Shown: in pieces, positions 1 through 12,039 of the stretch
Layout: the number at the start of each line of letters is the position of its first letter
How positions within the stretch are numbered: position 1 is the first letter of the stretch
Source: Talpa occidentalis
Taxonomy: Eukaryota; Chordata; Mammalia; Eulipotyphla; Talpidae
NCBI RefSeq assembly: GCF_014898055.3
Contig: NW_023601433.1
Coordinates: forward strand, 69,981,683 to 70,045,682
Direction: 5' to 3'
Length of the DNA stretch: 64,000 bases
Position numbers and translations under genes: made by a program
The notes under the pieces: model-generated
Database searches by the model: none
What the model saw: the letters and a program-made list of their open reading frames with translations, nothing else
Told to the model about the DNA's origin: nothing

Positions 1-40
1 GTATGCATGAATAAATAAATCTTTAAAAATAAAATAAAAA
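1..40 (+). repeat. 3' tail of a tRNA-derived SINE cut by the window edge
   Basis: The first bases read tgcatgaataaataaatcttt and then an A-rich run. This matches the terminal tails of the complete SINE copies in the window, especially the subfamily ending in 'ttgcata'. The body lies left of the window. Confidence 0.6.
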
Positions 41-794
41 TATTATGAATAAAGGAAATTTATAATGTTTATGAAGGTTTTATATTATCATTTTTATGGA
101 ATTATTCTGAAACTGTGTAATAATGAAGTTTGCAGCCTCACCATAATTTCACTCTCTCACATGTGCATTTTCATCTGATAAGTTTCTTTCTGGTAAAACC
201 TGTACTCATTTTGGATTTGTGGTTAGGTTCAACAGTGTTGTTTGAAATAAGAGACACTGTTATTTTTCTTATGTATAGTTCTAGAGTACAAATTAGTGGT
301 TATAATTTTTAAAAGTATGTGAGTAAGGGAGGTGTGTGTGTGTGTATGTGTATCCTCTGCTATATCTAACATACTTTTCATGTAGGAACTGCTAAATAAA
401 TGTTATTTGAGTTAATTGAATTGCAGAACAAGTACCCAAAGGGGAAGGTTTTACACAAATTAGATATCCTTAACTTACTACTCTCGATTTCATTTGACCA
501 CCTGCCTTCCATGATAAATAAACATAGTTACTAGAATAATTTAAAATTAACACAGATTAGAATTGTGGAGAATAGTGACTATTTTTCTACTAAAGCATAC
601 CACTGGAGATATTTTTTAGATTTTTTTTTTCCAGTTCTGCTCTTGTAGAATGCTACCAAAATAGTTTGATTTTGTGTGCATTTCTATAGTTTATATGGAA
701 GTGGAGGCCGAGACTGGGATAGAATATAAAGGAGCACGTTAGTCATGTGTTAATCATGTTGTCAACCTGCTTAGTTTTTGATGTTATCACTACT
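41..794. other. Unassigned AT-rich intron
   Basis: No recognisable repeat or gene. A short TG run sits near 331-352. Confidence 0.5.
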
Positions 795-1085
795 TTTAGG
801 ATAAAGTCCAAAGTCAATGGGATGCAACTTCCTGCTCAGTCTGGCCTAGATCACTGCTTCATCTTTACCTCATTGCTCTTAGGTATTCTTGCCCTCAGTG
901 ACAATGATTAGTCTTTATTCTAACTCCTCTAAGAATTCATGCTCCTTCACACCTTTTAACATTTATTTGCTTAGTTAACTCTGCTTGGATATATCTTTCT
1001 CTTGTTTTTATCTACTTAGTTCATTTTCTCCTTCACAAAGCTGTTCAAACAGCATTTTTTGGAGAAGCTTCTGACTTCAGACTAA
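795..1085 (+). repeat. L2 (LINE-2) relic
   Basis: The order of phrases follows the L2 3' region: aggataaagtccaaagtc, then a 'tctggcct' segment, then 'aattcatgctccttcacacc', then 'ggagaagcttctgacttc'. It is heavily mutated and not coding. Confidence 0.6.
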
Positions 1086-1237
1086 GTTTGGTTTCCCTGT
1101 TATTTACCCTCAAAGCAAATGTTTCTGCACAGTTTTATAATTTTTGATTTTATTTTTTATCCATGTGATATATCTATGTGTATCTCTTTCTTCTATTAAA
1201 AGCCTAAGCTGCATTTGGATTTTAAAATTAAATTCTA

Positions 1238-1529
1238 GGGCCTCCCCGGTGGCGCAGTGGTTGAGCGCTGGGTTGCGAAACTGCCTGCAGCCTCTGCAGC
1301 GCCAGTTCGATCCCTGGCCAGCCACTGGGCAAGGGTCCCACATGGCGCGCAGACCTCTCCTGCCGCCCGCTGCTCCCCTCAGCAGTGTGCTTCGATCCTT
1401 CTGACTGTTCTGCTCCCCTCTCTGGCTCTGGTGAATTCTCTCACCCTCCCGCACTTCTGACTGTACCCAGTGCTTCTATAAATAAATAAATAAATCTTTA
1501 AAAAAGTAAAAAGAAAAAAGAAAAAAATT
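1238..1529 (+). repeat. tRNA-derived SINE, subfamily A
   Basis: It starts gggcctccccggtggcgcag and holds a Pol III A box (TGGCGCAGTGG) and a B-box-like sequence (AGTTCGATCCC). The tRNA-unrelated body includes ctgctcccctcagcag and ends ctgactgtacccagtgctt, followed by a (TAAA)n and A-rich tail. The TSD is AAATTAAATTCTA (1225-1237) and, with one mismatch, 1530-1542. The short frames on both strands here are not genes. Confidence 0.9.
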
Positions 1530-1544
1530 AAATTAAATTTTAGC

Positions 1545-2610
1545 ATAAGTTTTAGTGTAACAATCACTAAGATAGTGAATGAGATATGACATTACAGGTA
1601 ACCATCCTATATACATACTGCTTGATATTCAGAAAGTTGTCTGTTTTAAGTTGTGTTTCTTGAAGTGGTGCTAAATATACTTGTTCTATTTACTCTGGTC
1701 AAATTTTGTCATATGGCAGGTGAAGTTAAGGATTTACAGTGTGGCTACAAAAACCAAGAAGTTTCGACTACTTTCTATACAAAGGTCTATTCCAGGATGT
1801 GTAAGTTAGGGACTTGATGTCATATTATCACAATGTTTCTTTGTGACCAAATACAGTGTACTTCATTGGTTCTTTGGTTTTAATGAATATCTCACTGGTC
1901 TTCTTGAGCCAGATTACCTACTTCTTACCCTTGACAATGCAGAGGGTAGTTATCTGAAATCCAGATCAGTAGTGGTAAGTGAGGGCATCTAAAACATTTC
2001 TGAATGGTAGTGTAACATGTTGCCAAACAGTAAATATCAGGTAGGTTTAAGTTTTCCAAATCCTTGCTAAACTTTAGAAGTGTTAGCTTTATTAGTATAT
2101 TGTGTGCTTATTTGCTTTTTTGATTCTCTTGTCATATTAACCAGGGAAATTTTTGATTTGCTTCTTATTTAGATAATAGAGATGGCATAATGTCTCACTG
2201 CTCAGGCAGATGATTTGTGTTCCCCGTATTTTCTATTTCCTTTCCTTCATTTTCCTCTCCTCCTTTATCCTCTTTTCTCTAGCCTTCTTCATTTATCCTG
2301 TCTCAAGACCACATCTCTTATTTACATACTTAAGTCAATCCAAAAATATAGATGAAAGACTTACAAATGTCAACTTGCTATTTTGAGTGGAAATTACCTT
2401 CCCAGAATGTTTATAAAAAATGGATTTCTTCTCTCTGGAGATTCATTCATTAAGACAGAAGTTGGTCCTCCTATAAAGAAAGGGATGAAAATATAAACAG
2501 TCAAAATATATTAGGATAAACACAGCAATCAGAGATTGGTTGGGGAGGGAAACCTAATTTGATGGAAAAATGTTGGCTGCTTGTGAGACATAGAGAACAG
2601 CAAATATTCC
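1545..2610. other. Unassigned intron
   Basis: No gene or clear repeat; ordinary AT-rich sequence. Confidence 0.45.
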
Positions 2611-2614
2611 TTCA

Positions 2615-2725
2615 AATTGCAATGTGAAAGGAAAGTTATCTTACTCAAAGTCACACAACCTATCCTAACTGGGACTGATTATGATTGTCTGACTAGCAGG
2701 CTTCAGACATTCTGATTTCCAAGCA
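2615..2725 (-). repeat. MIR SINE fragment
   Basis: Antisense MIR core: 'actcaaagtcacacaacc' followed by a diverged 'gggactgattatgattgtctgactagcaggcttcagacattctg'. Old and partial. Confidence 0.5.
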
Positions 2726-2729
2726 ATTT

Positions 2730-4331
2730 TTTTTATGTCACTGCTTGTAAGGGCTGTAATTATTTCCTGGTTCCTGGAGATACACTCCCTGTGTCACCAG
2801 TATACTTGCTTAACTTCTCTAGTTTGTTCTATGGGATGTGATCTTTAGGCACAAGTTAAGACATGCCTCCAGTACTGGCAATTTCATCATCAATAGCAGT
2901 ATCTCCTAACTTAAAGGAGAATTCATCATAGATTATGCAGTCTTACTGGATGATCCCCACTTTCTCCCAGGGAGTTTAGTTGATAAATGGGATACAATAA
3001 AAAAATCTGTACTAAGAATATCAAGGACTTTCTTAGAATGGATATCAACTTTTTTGCACGGGTGTAGAAAGTAACAGTCTCCTTACTTTAAACTTATTTT
3101 GGAGATAAATATAAATATGCAGTCTTCTGCAAATCTGTTAAAACTAAAGTACTTCAGCAAGGTTGGGTAGGCAGATCTACAATGACTGTAACTTATTAGA
3201 GAGAGAGAGCGCGCGCTTATGTGCTTCCCAAGTGATACTACCTCTTCTGTACCTTCTTTATGCATTGAGGAAAATGGTTTTTGCTAAGTATGATTTTTCT
3301 CTGCTTAGCATGGTTTAGAAAAAAGAGGAAAGTCAGCAGTTCACTGACTTCTCTGTGATTGTGCATTTATAATTGGGATCTTTTTCTTTCCACCTAGCCC
3401 ATTTATTCTGCCTTTGAGGTCAACATTTTTATTAAAAGTTATTTACACAACATGTAAGATTGTTTGGATTTTGCTCTGGAACATTTTCTAAACTTTTTAA
3501 AAGAAGATACTCAGTTTTCCTCATAGCTTCAGAAAATATATGTATATGCTCATCCTTCATGTGGTCATGCCATATCCTGTACAACTTGTGAATGATAAAA
3601 TAGGCTTGCTTCTAAAATAAGCTGTTCAGTCTGTCTTCAAATAGTAACGGTATAAAAGGGAAATAAGAGCTTTATTAAAGACATAATTTTATGTTAAGAT
3701 TAGTTATATGTACCCTTTAGTTGGTATGTATCAGTTACAACAGCAGTGATTTAATCTGGCTTGTAAAACTACTTGCTCATCAGTGTTTACTACATATAGA
3801 CTAACAGGGAGATTGTTAACAGCTGAAAAACAAATTATTAAATTCTAAACTAGATAAAAATTTCCCTGACATGTCTAAAAATCCATTAATACCCTGTTGA
3901 CATGTCTCAAAATCCATTAATACATATTAAAGAGCAAAACAATTTTGTTTGATGCCACCAAATCATGAAAGCCATATAATCACTAAATAACCCCTGAAGA
4001 GATATTATGAAGTATTTCAATTCTACCAAGTAGTACTGTAACAAACTAAACTACCTTTATTATGCTCTTTGATGTATTAAATCAATTAATTATACCCCTC
4101 TAACTGTAAATCTAGATAATTAGTCATCAACTATATCTCAAACTCTGATTTTTGTGTCTACTGAGAAGTAAAGACTATAAAAACTGAGTTATGGTGACAA
4201 AGAAAAAAGAATTGAATTGCCAGGAATATATTACTGCTGGAAGTATGGAAAGTTACTGTTTGAAAATGTGTAACTGCTTTGTTAGGAAAACATTTTCTGT
4301 CATAGAATCCTGCTTATAGCATCTTGGTATT
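2730..4331. other. Unassigned intron with minor simple repeats
   Basis: No gene seen. It holds a (GA)n/(GC)n run near 3199-3217 and a two-copy direct repeat at 3867-3923. Confidence 0.45.
3867..3923. repeat. Two-copy tandem repeat, 31-bp period
   Basis: A 26-base word beginning tgacatgtct and ending ccattaatac occurs at 3867-3892 and 3898-3923 with one difference. A local duplication. Confidence 0.75.
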
Positions 4332-4348
4332 AAAAGGATTGTGTGTTT

Positions 4349-5221
4349 ATACTAATGATAAAGGACTGATCACAAAAATCTACAAAGAGCTGATGAGACT
4401 CAACAAAAACAAAGAAAATAATCTAGTCAAAAAATGGGCAGAAGAGCTAAAAGGAAACTTCTCTGAAGAGGAAATGCAAATGGCCAACAGGCATATGAAA
4501 AAATGTTCAACATCACTTGTAATCAGGGAAATGCAAATCAAAACTACTATGAGATACTATCTTACACCAGTGAGAATGGCACATATTAAAAAAACTAGCA
4601 ACAACAAATGTTGATGAAGTTGTGGAGAAAAAGGAACTCTTCTGCACTGTTGGTGGGAGTGCAAACTGGTCCAACCACTGTGAAGAGCTGTGTGGAGATT
4701 TCTTGACCTACTAAACATAGAGCTTCCATATGATCCAGCAATTCCACTCCTAGATATTTACCCAAAGGACACAGAAACATCAATTCCAAACAGCACCTGC
4801 ACCCCTATGTTTATAGCAGCACTATTTACAATAGCTAAGCTTTGGAAACAACCCAAATGCCCAAAAATAGATGACTGGATCAAGAAGATGTGGTACATAT
4901 ACACCATAGAATATTACTCAGCATCAAAAAAGATAAACACATGCAATTTGCAGCAACATGGATGGAGCTGGAAGGGATCATGCTCAGCGAAATAAGCCAG
5001 AAAGAAAAAGAAAAATACCGGATGGTCTCACTCATAGCAGGAATCTAGAAAACTTAAATAAGGGACCAGGAAAAAGAATAACTATAAGAAAGAAAATATC
5101 AAAATCAACAAACAACTATGAACTAGAGATACTCTATGGGGGGTGGGGGGCGGGGAAAGGAGTGATTGGGTCAAAATAAGGGGATTGCAATTGTATGGGG
5201 AATATAAAAATAGAATTAAAA
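4349..5221 (+). mobile_element. L1 retrotransposon, 5'-truncated, with TSD
   Basis: The body encodes the ORF2 C-terminus in pieces: a frame with [19 protein letters not shown] at about 4324-4614, then ELPYDPAIPLL, TCTPMFIAALFTIAKLWKQP and DDWIKKMWYIYT at 4690-4995. A G-rich 3' UTR (about 5140-5165) and a short poly-A follow. The 17-bp TSD AAAAGGATTGTGTGTTT lies at 4332-4348 and 5222-5238 with no mismatch, so this is a fairly recent insertion. It is only the last ~870 bp of an L1 and cannot move. A stop after codon NNKC and a frame change break the ORF2 remnant. Confidence 0.95.
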
Positions 5222-5239
5222 AAAAGGATTGTGTGTTTG

Positions 5240-5500
5240 GGTTTATTTATTTATTTGTATAATTTTTTTATTGAAGTAGCATTGCATTACATTATGTTTC
5301 ATGAGTGCTTATTATAAATCAAAATCTATGTATGCTACATCAAGTTCACTCCTGAAAGTCCAATTCTATTCTTTACCATACAATTTTATTTAAATTATCT
5401 TAAAAAGTGTCCATTAATGTTCAATTCCTTAAACACCATCACACAGCCCCACAGCACATTTTTTAACTTAAGCTTATTGACAGATATATTTCTAAAATAT
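5240..5500. other. Unassigned intron
   Basis: T-rich start (gtttatttatttatttg) at the original L1 target, then AT-rich sequence with no recognised element. Confidence 0.4.
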
Positions 5501-5504
5501 AGTA

Positions 5505-5640
5505 CAGAACTACCTTATTAGAATCATTTGGGGTGCCTAGCAAAAACATGGATTTTGAGGCTTTTTCCAAACTTTCTGAATTGATGACTTAATCAGAATC
5601 ACAGGTGATTTTAGTACATAGAAACACTGAGAACTTTTGC
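5505..5640 (+). repeat. MER5A-like hAT DNA transposon relic
   Basis: The phrase order 'agaatcatttggggtgcc', 'aatcagaatcacaggtgatt', 'acactgagaac' follows the MER5A consensus as I remember it. Diverged and non-coding. Confidence 0.5.
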
Positions 5641-5864
5641 TATATATAGTAATGATCCTTTTTCTTTGATAGAGCTCTTCCCATGGACTATTGAAATACC
5701 CCCTTTTCTCTCTCTTATTCCTGCACTGACTACAGTAGCAGAAGAGATAAATGACTTTTACACCAAAAACTATCATTTCAACACCATTCCTTCACATGCT
5801 GCCAAGAAGAGAGGGACTGGGGAGATTTTCAGAGTGAAAATTGAGAAGTGAATTGAAAAGTGAA

Positions 5865-5960
5865 AATGATGCCTAGAGAGGTTATGTGATTTGTTCAAAA
5901 TCATGCTCCTAATTGCTGGCAGAGTTAGAATAGGGACCCAGGTATTCTGACTGCCTGACC
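5865..5960 (-). repeat. MIR SINE fragment
   Basis: Antisense MIR: 'agagaggttatgtgatttgt', then 'ggcagagttagaatagggac' and 'ccaggtattctgactgcc'. Confidence 0.65.
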
Positions 5961-5969
5961 ATTGATTAT

Positions 5970-7811
5970 TTTAGGGAATTTTATTAGGAATACTGAATAA
6001 TTTATTCAAAGAGCAGTTTTGTACCTAGGCCTTTATGATTTGTTGTGTTCTTAATAGACACACTGCTTTCCCAGGTCTGTTTCTATTAGGTTATGAAAAA
6101 ACAGCTCAAAAACAAGTTCTTTTTTTTTTTGTTGAGTGAGCTTTTGTGAAAATTTTAGCTTTCAAAGGAACTAGATCCCTGTTGCTTGAGGTTGAATTTG
6201 GTAACACTTTATTTTAGGTGTCAAGGCATGGTACATTTAATTAGCATTCACTGTAATAACACTGATCATTGTGAATTCTGTTGATTAAAATGTGGATGGG
6301 AGTATTACTGTACTTTAAGCAGAATCCACCCACATGCTGTTATATTCACTGGACTCCTCTCTCTCCATTCATTTTTGATTTAGAGAAAAAAACCCCACAA
6401 AACAAAATAAAACAAAACAAACAAAAAAATACATATACACAAAAACAAAGACAAACAAAACAAAACAGCTCTGTTTCTTTCTTTAGAATATTTAATTGAT
6501 GGTTGTTGGATATATTCATAGTAGCTAGTGGAGTGCATGCAATAATGAGGCCTTTTGCTCTTTCTGATTATGTGACAACTCAATCAAGTATTTATTTTAA
6601 TTTGTATGTAGGCCATTTTGTATAAATACTGTGGTGATAAAATCATACTGCTCTAAAATTTTAGACAGAGAGTGAGGAAACACAGAGTATTAATCCAAAC
6701 AGATCTGTCGATATCCTTGTAGTTGGATCTCATCTGGAAAGAGATAAGGCAAGAGAAATACTCTAACTTAAGAGAAGTGTCACATTCCATGCATGAAAAA
6801 TGATAGTCCTAGAGAACAGAATCTGCTGAGCACAGAGACCATTTTGAACCAGAAAAATGTTTTCTCTAAGCAAGAAACTCACTGAATTATTTCCAGAGAT
6901 TTTGAAAAGCGAAGGCAAGTAGGATGATTTGGGAACAGATTTTTCACAGAGGCATTAAGTGCAATGAAGCGTATATCTTAAAGACTTTATCCCCCTCCCA
7001 TCCAGAGTATTAGAAAGATATATTTATTATTTTGATTTTAATGTTAAAACTAAAGATTAGAAAACTGAAAGTAACAGGAGTTTTTTAGTAGAGTGATGAT
7101 GAGTAGGATAGCACTGCCAGCTCCTATGTGGAAGAAAGCCCATAAAAAGACTTCTGTTTCTGACAGAATGCTAATGTGATAATCTGAATAGTTGGATAAA
7201 ATAAACATTTTAAATTGACTAGCTGACACTGTAAAAGAGTAAGGGAAATCCCTAACTGCCATAACAGAATGAAACCACATAACATAACACAAACATAACA
7301 GAATGAAACCACAACAAAATTCTAATCTCAAGCAGTTATATAGAGTTGAAAACAGGAAGATAAGCCAGTCTGGGATATCAGGTTGCTGTGGGAACAAATG
7401 CTGATATTAAGAAACTTGTCTTGGGAATTAATAGCTTTCTGGTGGACAATTTTGTGGTGACTAGATCTAAAGTCATCAAAAAGTGACTAAACCTGGACCC
7501 TCAAAGGGATAGCACTTGTCAGAAAATAGCCTAGAAAAAGTTCCACTTGGAAAAGGTCCACATAACTAACCTATCTGACACCTTGGCAACTCCAGTTTGG
7601 GAGGACAGGGGGAGAAACTTTGCTTAGAATTTGAAACTACGGCCTCTGGTATCCTAATTTATATTTCAAGGTTGAATTAAAATTATTTGCTAGTAGGACA
7701 AAGTCAAGCCAAGGCATTATTTTAAAACAATTCTTACTTGGCAGCTCCTTATGGTGCCTACCAGAAACATTTCTAATTTTCCTTGAAGAATCACTTACTA
7801 CCTAAGATGTC
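5970..7811. other. Unassigned intron with an A-rich simple repeat
   Basis: No gene found. A CAAAA-type A-rich run covers about 6390-6470. A 19-base word, ataacagaatgaaaccaca, occurs twice near 7261-7279 and 7294-7312. The frames here are open only because of base composition. Confidence 0.45.
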
Positions 7812-7820
7812 AAAACTTCT

Positions 7821-8092
7821 GGGCCTCCCTGGTGGCCCAGTGGTTGAGCGCTGGGTTGCAAAGCTGCCTGCAGCCTCTGCAGTGCTGGTTCGATCCCTGG
7901 CTGCCAGCGAGGGTCCCACATGGTGCGCAGACCTCTCCTGCCGCGCCCGCTGCTCCCCTCAGCAGTATACTTCGTCAGTCTGCCTGTTCTGTTCCCCGCT
8001 CTGGCTCTGGTGAATTCTCTCACCCTCCCACGCTTCTGACTGTACCCAGTGCTTGTATAAATAAATAAATCTTTAAAACAACAAAAACAAAA
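7821..8092 (+). repeat. tRNA-derived SINE, subfamily A
   Basis: Starts gggcctccctggtggcccag; A box TGGCCCAGTGG and B box GGTTCGATCCC are present. The tail is (TAAA)n then A-rich with C interruptions. TSD AAAACTTCT at 7812-7820 and 8093-8101. Confidence 0.92.
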
Positions 8093-8101
8093 AAAACTTC
8101 T

Positions 8102-8870
8102 TAGATACTGTGCTTAGCCAAATAATATATAATTAAAAAAATAACCACATTAGGAAACCACGAGCAAATTAATAAAAATGACAAACAACAGATTTAGATT
8201 TCTAAATTCTTTAGATATTGATATCACAAAAGTATACATATAATATACTTACTACCTAAAATATAAAGATAGAAAAAATGATAAACCCATGGGATTATCC
8301 AATATGTCATGCAGATCTAAAAACAAAAGAGAACACCTATAGAAATGAAAATATGGTTAATAAATTGGAAACTCAAACATATTAGACTCACAGGAAGATA
8401 TAATTAGTGAACTAGAAGATTGATGTAAAGTTATTCAGAATGTAAAACAGAAATAGATTGAAAACATGAGAGTTTACAACATATGGAAAATTCTATCAGA
8501 AGGACTAACATGTTATTACCCACATTAGTAACTTGTAGAAATAGAAATTGAGGGAAAGGTAACATCCGAAGAAGCAGCTTAAAATTTCCATACTAATGAA
8601 GGATAAAAATTTTTATATCCAGGTAAAAAATAAGTAACTCATACTAAGACACATCATGTAAAAACTGTTGAATAGTTAAAGAGGAAGAACATATTAAAAG
8701 TAGTCTGAGTCAGAAATGACTAGTACAAAGGAATAATAATTAGAAAACTAACATCTTTAAAGTGCTGAAAGGGGAAAAAAAAGCAAATTTCAAGAATGAA
8801 GAACAACTAAATAACAAGCTGAAAGCACATCTCAGAAACTTCTAAAGAATGTACTTCAAAAAAAAAAAAA
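8102..8870 (+). repeat. Old L1M internal region
   Basis: A-rich, stop-ridden sequence whose later part ('gaaaactaacatctttaaagtgctgaaagggg', 'ttcaagaatgaag') tracks an ancient L1 5'/ORF1-side segment also seen at 44470-44960. The earlier half is less certain. Ends in a poly-A run at about 8858-8875. Confidence 0.45.
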
Positions 8871-8904
8871 AAAAAGATTCCAGAAAGTTTATCTAGGATT
8901 AAAA

Positions 8905-9045
8905 AATATAGAGTGGGAGGCCTTTTTGTGCCTTAATGGTAGGTGTGGTATGGTGACATACATTGAAGAGTATGACCCTATAATCTTTAAATCATGTACA
9001 ATGTTGTGACCAGTCCCTCAATTTTAAAATAAAGATCCATATAAA
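8905..9045 (+). repeat. L1 3' UTR end, relic
   Basis: 'ggtaggtgtggtatggtgacatac', 'aaatcatgtacaatgttgtgacc' match the 3' terminal phrases of the L1s at 10000-10675 and 12040-12402. No clear poly-A or TSD. Confidence 0.55.
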
Positions 9046-9479
9046 ACATTAATAAAGTATAATTTATGATACTTGAAAAAATTACAAGATGTAATTAAAA
9101 CCCTGGGAAAAAATGTAAGCTAGGTGAGACATGATCAGTTCTGAGCTTGTATGGTTTTGAAGGAGGGTAAATTATAACAATATAATACTATTCTACTACT
9201 GGCTTACTGAATTTAGTGCTTTTGGTACAGATTGTTTTGATTTCTACTTATATGTAACAGGAGCTGGAAGTACCTATCTATTATGTTTTAATACATATAA
9301 ATATAAAAATTTAGAATCTATATTCTTGGAATATAGTCACACATTACCAAGAGGTTGGGTCAGATTTGTTCAAGCAGAAATCCCACTATAATACAGTATA
9401 ATTCAGTTTTTGTATTACTGTAACCTAGTTTTTCACTACTGGTGAAAGTTGGAGTGGAAAAAATAACTAAAATAAACAC

Positions 9480-9680
9480 AGTGCATACTATCTGCCAAAC
9501 ACTGTTTCAACATTTTTCACATATTAACTCATTTAATCCTCACAACAACTTTCATTTTGCTGATAAAAAAAATTGAGGTAGGGTGAGGTTGAGCCACTTG
9601 CTAAAACTAACCTGACTTCCTAGTAGTAGATTTGGGGTTTGAGCCCAAGTGTTGCCAATCACTAAGCCTTATTGCTTCTT
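9480..9680 (-). repeat. MIR SINE
   Basis: Antisense MIR: 'tgccaaacactgtttcaaca', 'atattaactcatttaatcct', 'cacaacaact', 'gtttgagcccaag'. Long and well ordered. Confidence 0.8.
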
Positions 9681-9689
9681 ACAAAAATT

Positions 9690-9999
9690 ATAAAAGTATG
9701 ATGAATCAGGATAATTTAGAATCCTTTTTTTTTTAATTATGAAGAACATCTTGCTTTGCTCTTTCATTTTACAGTCATGAAATCTGAAACAAATGAATCA
9801 AAGGACTCATCTGGGACTTAACTATAGTTTATCGCTAGTTCTCATTTCTATTGACATGATTTTCCTTCAGTTTATTTCCTTGGGGAAAAATGTGTGTCTC
9901 CTTTTCTTTATGCTGCTGGTAGGAAATGTACTCAAAATTTAGAAACTCAACTTTTCCAGGTTTTCTAGACTTAAACCTATTCCTCATTTAAACTAGAAT
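9690..9999. other. Unassigned intron
   Basis: No recognised element; a poly-T run near 9725-9735. Confidence 0.4.
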
Positions 10000-10675
10000 T
10001 TAACAACAGGTGTTGGTGAGGTGCCGAATTAAGGGAATACTCATATACTGTTGGTGGGACTGTAGATCAGCCCTGTCCCTATGGAAGTTTCTTAAAATAT
10101 TAAAAATAGATCTACCATATGATCCAGCAATTCCACACCTATTAATCTCCTCAAAGAAAACAACAGCACTAATTGAAAGGGGCATATGCTTGCTTGTCTT
10201 CAATGCAACACCATTTACAACACCCAAATCCAGGGTCCAAAAATAATTCAGCAGATTCAGAAGATGTGGTTTATATATACGATGGACTACTACTAAGCTA
10301 TAAAACAATACAACATCTTGCCATTTGTGACAACATGGATGGAACTGGAGGGGATTATGCTAGGTGAAATAATCCAGGAAAACAAAGACAAATGTAAGAT
10401 GTTTTCACTCATTTGTGGAATATAAAGAAACAGACAAAAATAAAATGAAACAAATCCTTAAAATCTGATTACAAAATTGAGGCTACCAAAAGGGAAGGGT
10501 AGGAGGGTAGGAGGTGGAGAGGAAAGGGGTGTGAAGGGGGCTCAATGGACTCTGGTGGGAGAATTATTGGTGGGCATGGTGTGGTATCGTGCATCATAAT
10601 AGGTGTAAACCTATACTCCTAAATCATATAAAGTGTTGTAAACCACTGTTACCTCACAAAAAAAAATGATGAAAT
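10000..10675 (+). mobile_element. L1 3' end, middle-aged relic
   Basis: ORF2 C-terminal phrases are present with gaps: 'ctgttggtgggactgtag', DLPYDPAIPHL, and 'gacaacatggatggaactgg'. A 3' UTR follows with a G-rich tract (about 10490-10550) and terminal 'gttacctcacaaaaaaaaa'. Stops and indels break the frame. It is more diverged than the L1 at 4349-5221. Confidence 0.85.
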
Positions 10676-10689
10676 TAAAAAATAACAGC

Positions 10690-11185
10690 CCTCCCTCCTC
10701 CCAGGATTTACTTATAGATTCAGCTCGAACAGTGGATATGAGGATAGTTTTCAGACTGTCATTTCATTATATCGCATCTTCTTGTTTATGTACAAGAACA
10801 GAACATACCCAAAGTTAAAATATCCATCTTTGTTCAGACGGGGAAAAACCCGTAACATTGAAAATTTCTATCAAAAAAGTTTTTTTTCCCTCTACATGTT
10901 GTTTCTCAGTATATTTGATTATAGAAGCCAGTTCTGCTCAGGCTTTTACTGCAATAACTAACTCTTGTTGGCACTCGGAATGAGTGATTCTGAAATATGT
11001 CATTCATTCATTGTCATAACCCTATTCTTAACTCTTTCCTTCAACTTAATACAGTAGTCATGGAAATGCACATACCATTTAAGGGCAGACTTTGCATCTT
11101 ATATTCTTCCTCCCTCTTCATCAGTATATATGATGGTTACATATATATTGGAGAGTGTGATGGGGCAGGAATCTAAACACTTATT
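10690..11185. other. Unassigned intron
   Basis: No gene or repeat that I recognise. Confidence 0.4.
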
Positions 11186-11189
11186 TATC

Positions 11190-11295
11190 ATGTGGTGTGA
11201 CTTGCTGGCAATATGGCCTGTGGCAAATAGTTTAATATGTTTGGGCCTCTGTTTTCCTTTCTCCCCTTCATGGTATTTGAGGATCAAATTAGGTG
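11190..11295 (+). repeat. MIR SINE fragment
   Basis: 'gtggtgtgacttgctggcaa', 'gtttgggcctctgttttcct', 'tgaggatcaaattagg' follow the MIR core. Confidence 0.65.
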
Positions 11296-11299
11296 ATTT

Positions 11300-11470
11300 T
11301 TCACCCATAAGCACTTATTGAATTTCTATTATATGCCAGACACAGTGGTGCACGCTGGGGACACAAAGACAAATAGAATATAGTGCTGTTTCCCAGTGAG
11401 TTCATCTTCTGGTGTAGGGATTGATTTTTAAATAATTGTGACATACAGTGACACATAAGAGTTTTATGTA
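11300..11470 (+). repeat. Ancient mammal-wide repeat, possibly L2 or MIR-like
   Basis: 'attatatgccagacacagtg', 'gctggggacacaaagacaaa', 'gtgagttcatcttctggtg' is a familiar ancient-repeat phrase, but I cannot name the family with confidence. Confidence 0.4.
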
Positions 11471-11647
11471 AGACAGGCAAATCTGAGAAAGTCAAAGTAT
11501 TCCTAGGGGGTGGATTGAAAATATGAATAAAATCTGCCAACCAGGTGAGGAAAAAGTACTCCTGGCAAAGAGAAGAACATTTAAATAGACCCCAGGTGTC
11601 CATGAAGCACTGTACATACCCACAAATGTGAGGGATTGTCATTATTA

Positions 11648-11661
11648 ATTTTTTTTAAGAT

Positions 11662-11724
<63 letters not shown>

Positions 11725-11972
11725 TACAAGCACTGGGTACAGTCAGAAGCGAGGGAGGGTGAGAGAATTCACCAGAGCCAGAGCGGGGAGCAGAGCAGGC
11801 AGAAGGACTGAAGTACACTGCTGAGGGGAGCAGCGGGCGGCAGGAGAGGTCTGTGCGCCATGTGGGACCCTCCTCCAGTGGCCAGGGAGCATCCGGGGAT
11901 CGAACCGGCGCTGCAGAGGCCGTGGGCAGCTTCGCAACCCAGCGGTCAACTGCTGCGCCACCGGGGAGGCCC
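11648..11972 (-). repeat. tRNA-derived SINE, subfamily A, with expanded (TTTA)n tail
   Basis: Reverse-strand copy ending (its 5' end) gccaccggggaggcc. B-box complement gggatcgaacc is present. The A-rich tail, here on the left, has expanded to about 16 TTTA units (11661-11725), against 2-5 in other copies. The 16-bp TSD GGGATTGTCATTATTA lies at 11632-11647 and 11973-11988 with no mismatch. Confidence 0.95.
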
Positions 11973-12039
11973 GGGATTGTCATTATTATTAAACTAGGTA
12001 TCAAAGGATTTTGAAAAATATAATTTGAACTTTGAAAAC

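Noticed and set aside
4324..4995. Frames with clear protein similarity as host exons
   Set aside because: They are the L1 ORF2 C-terminus inside an insertion with perfect TSDs.
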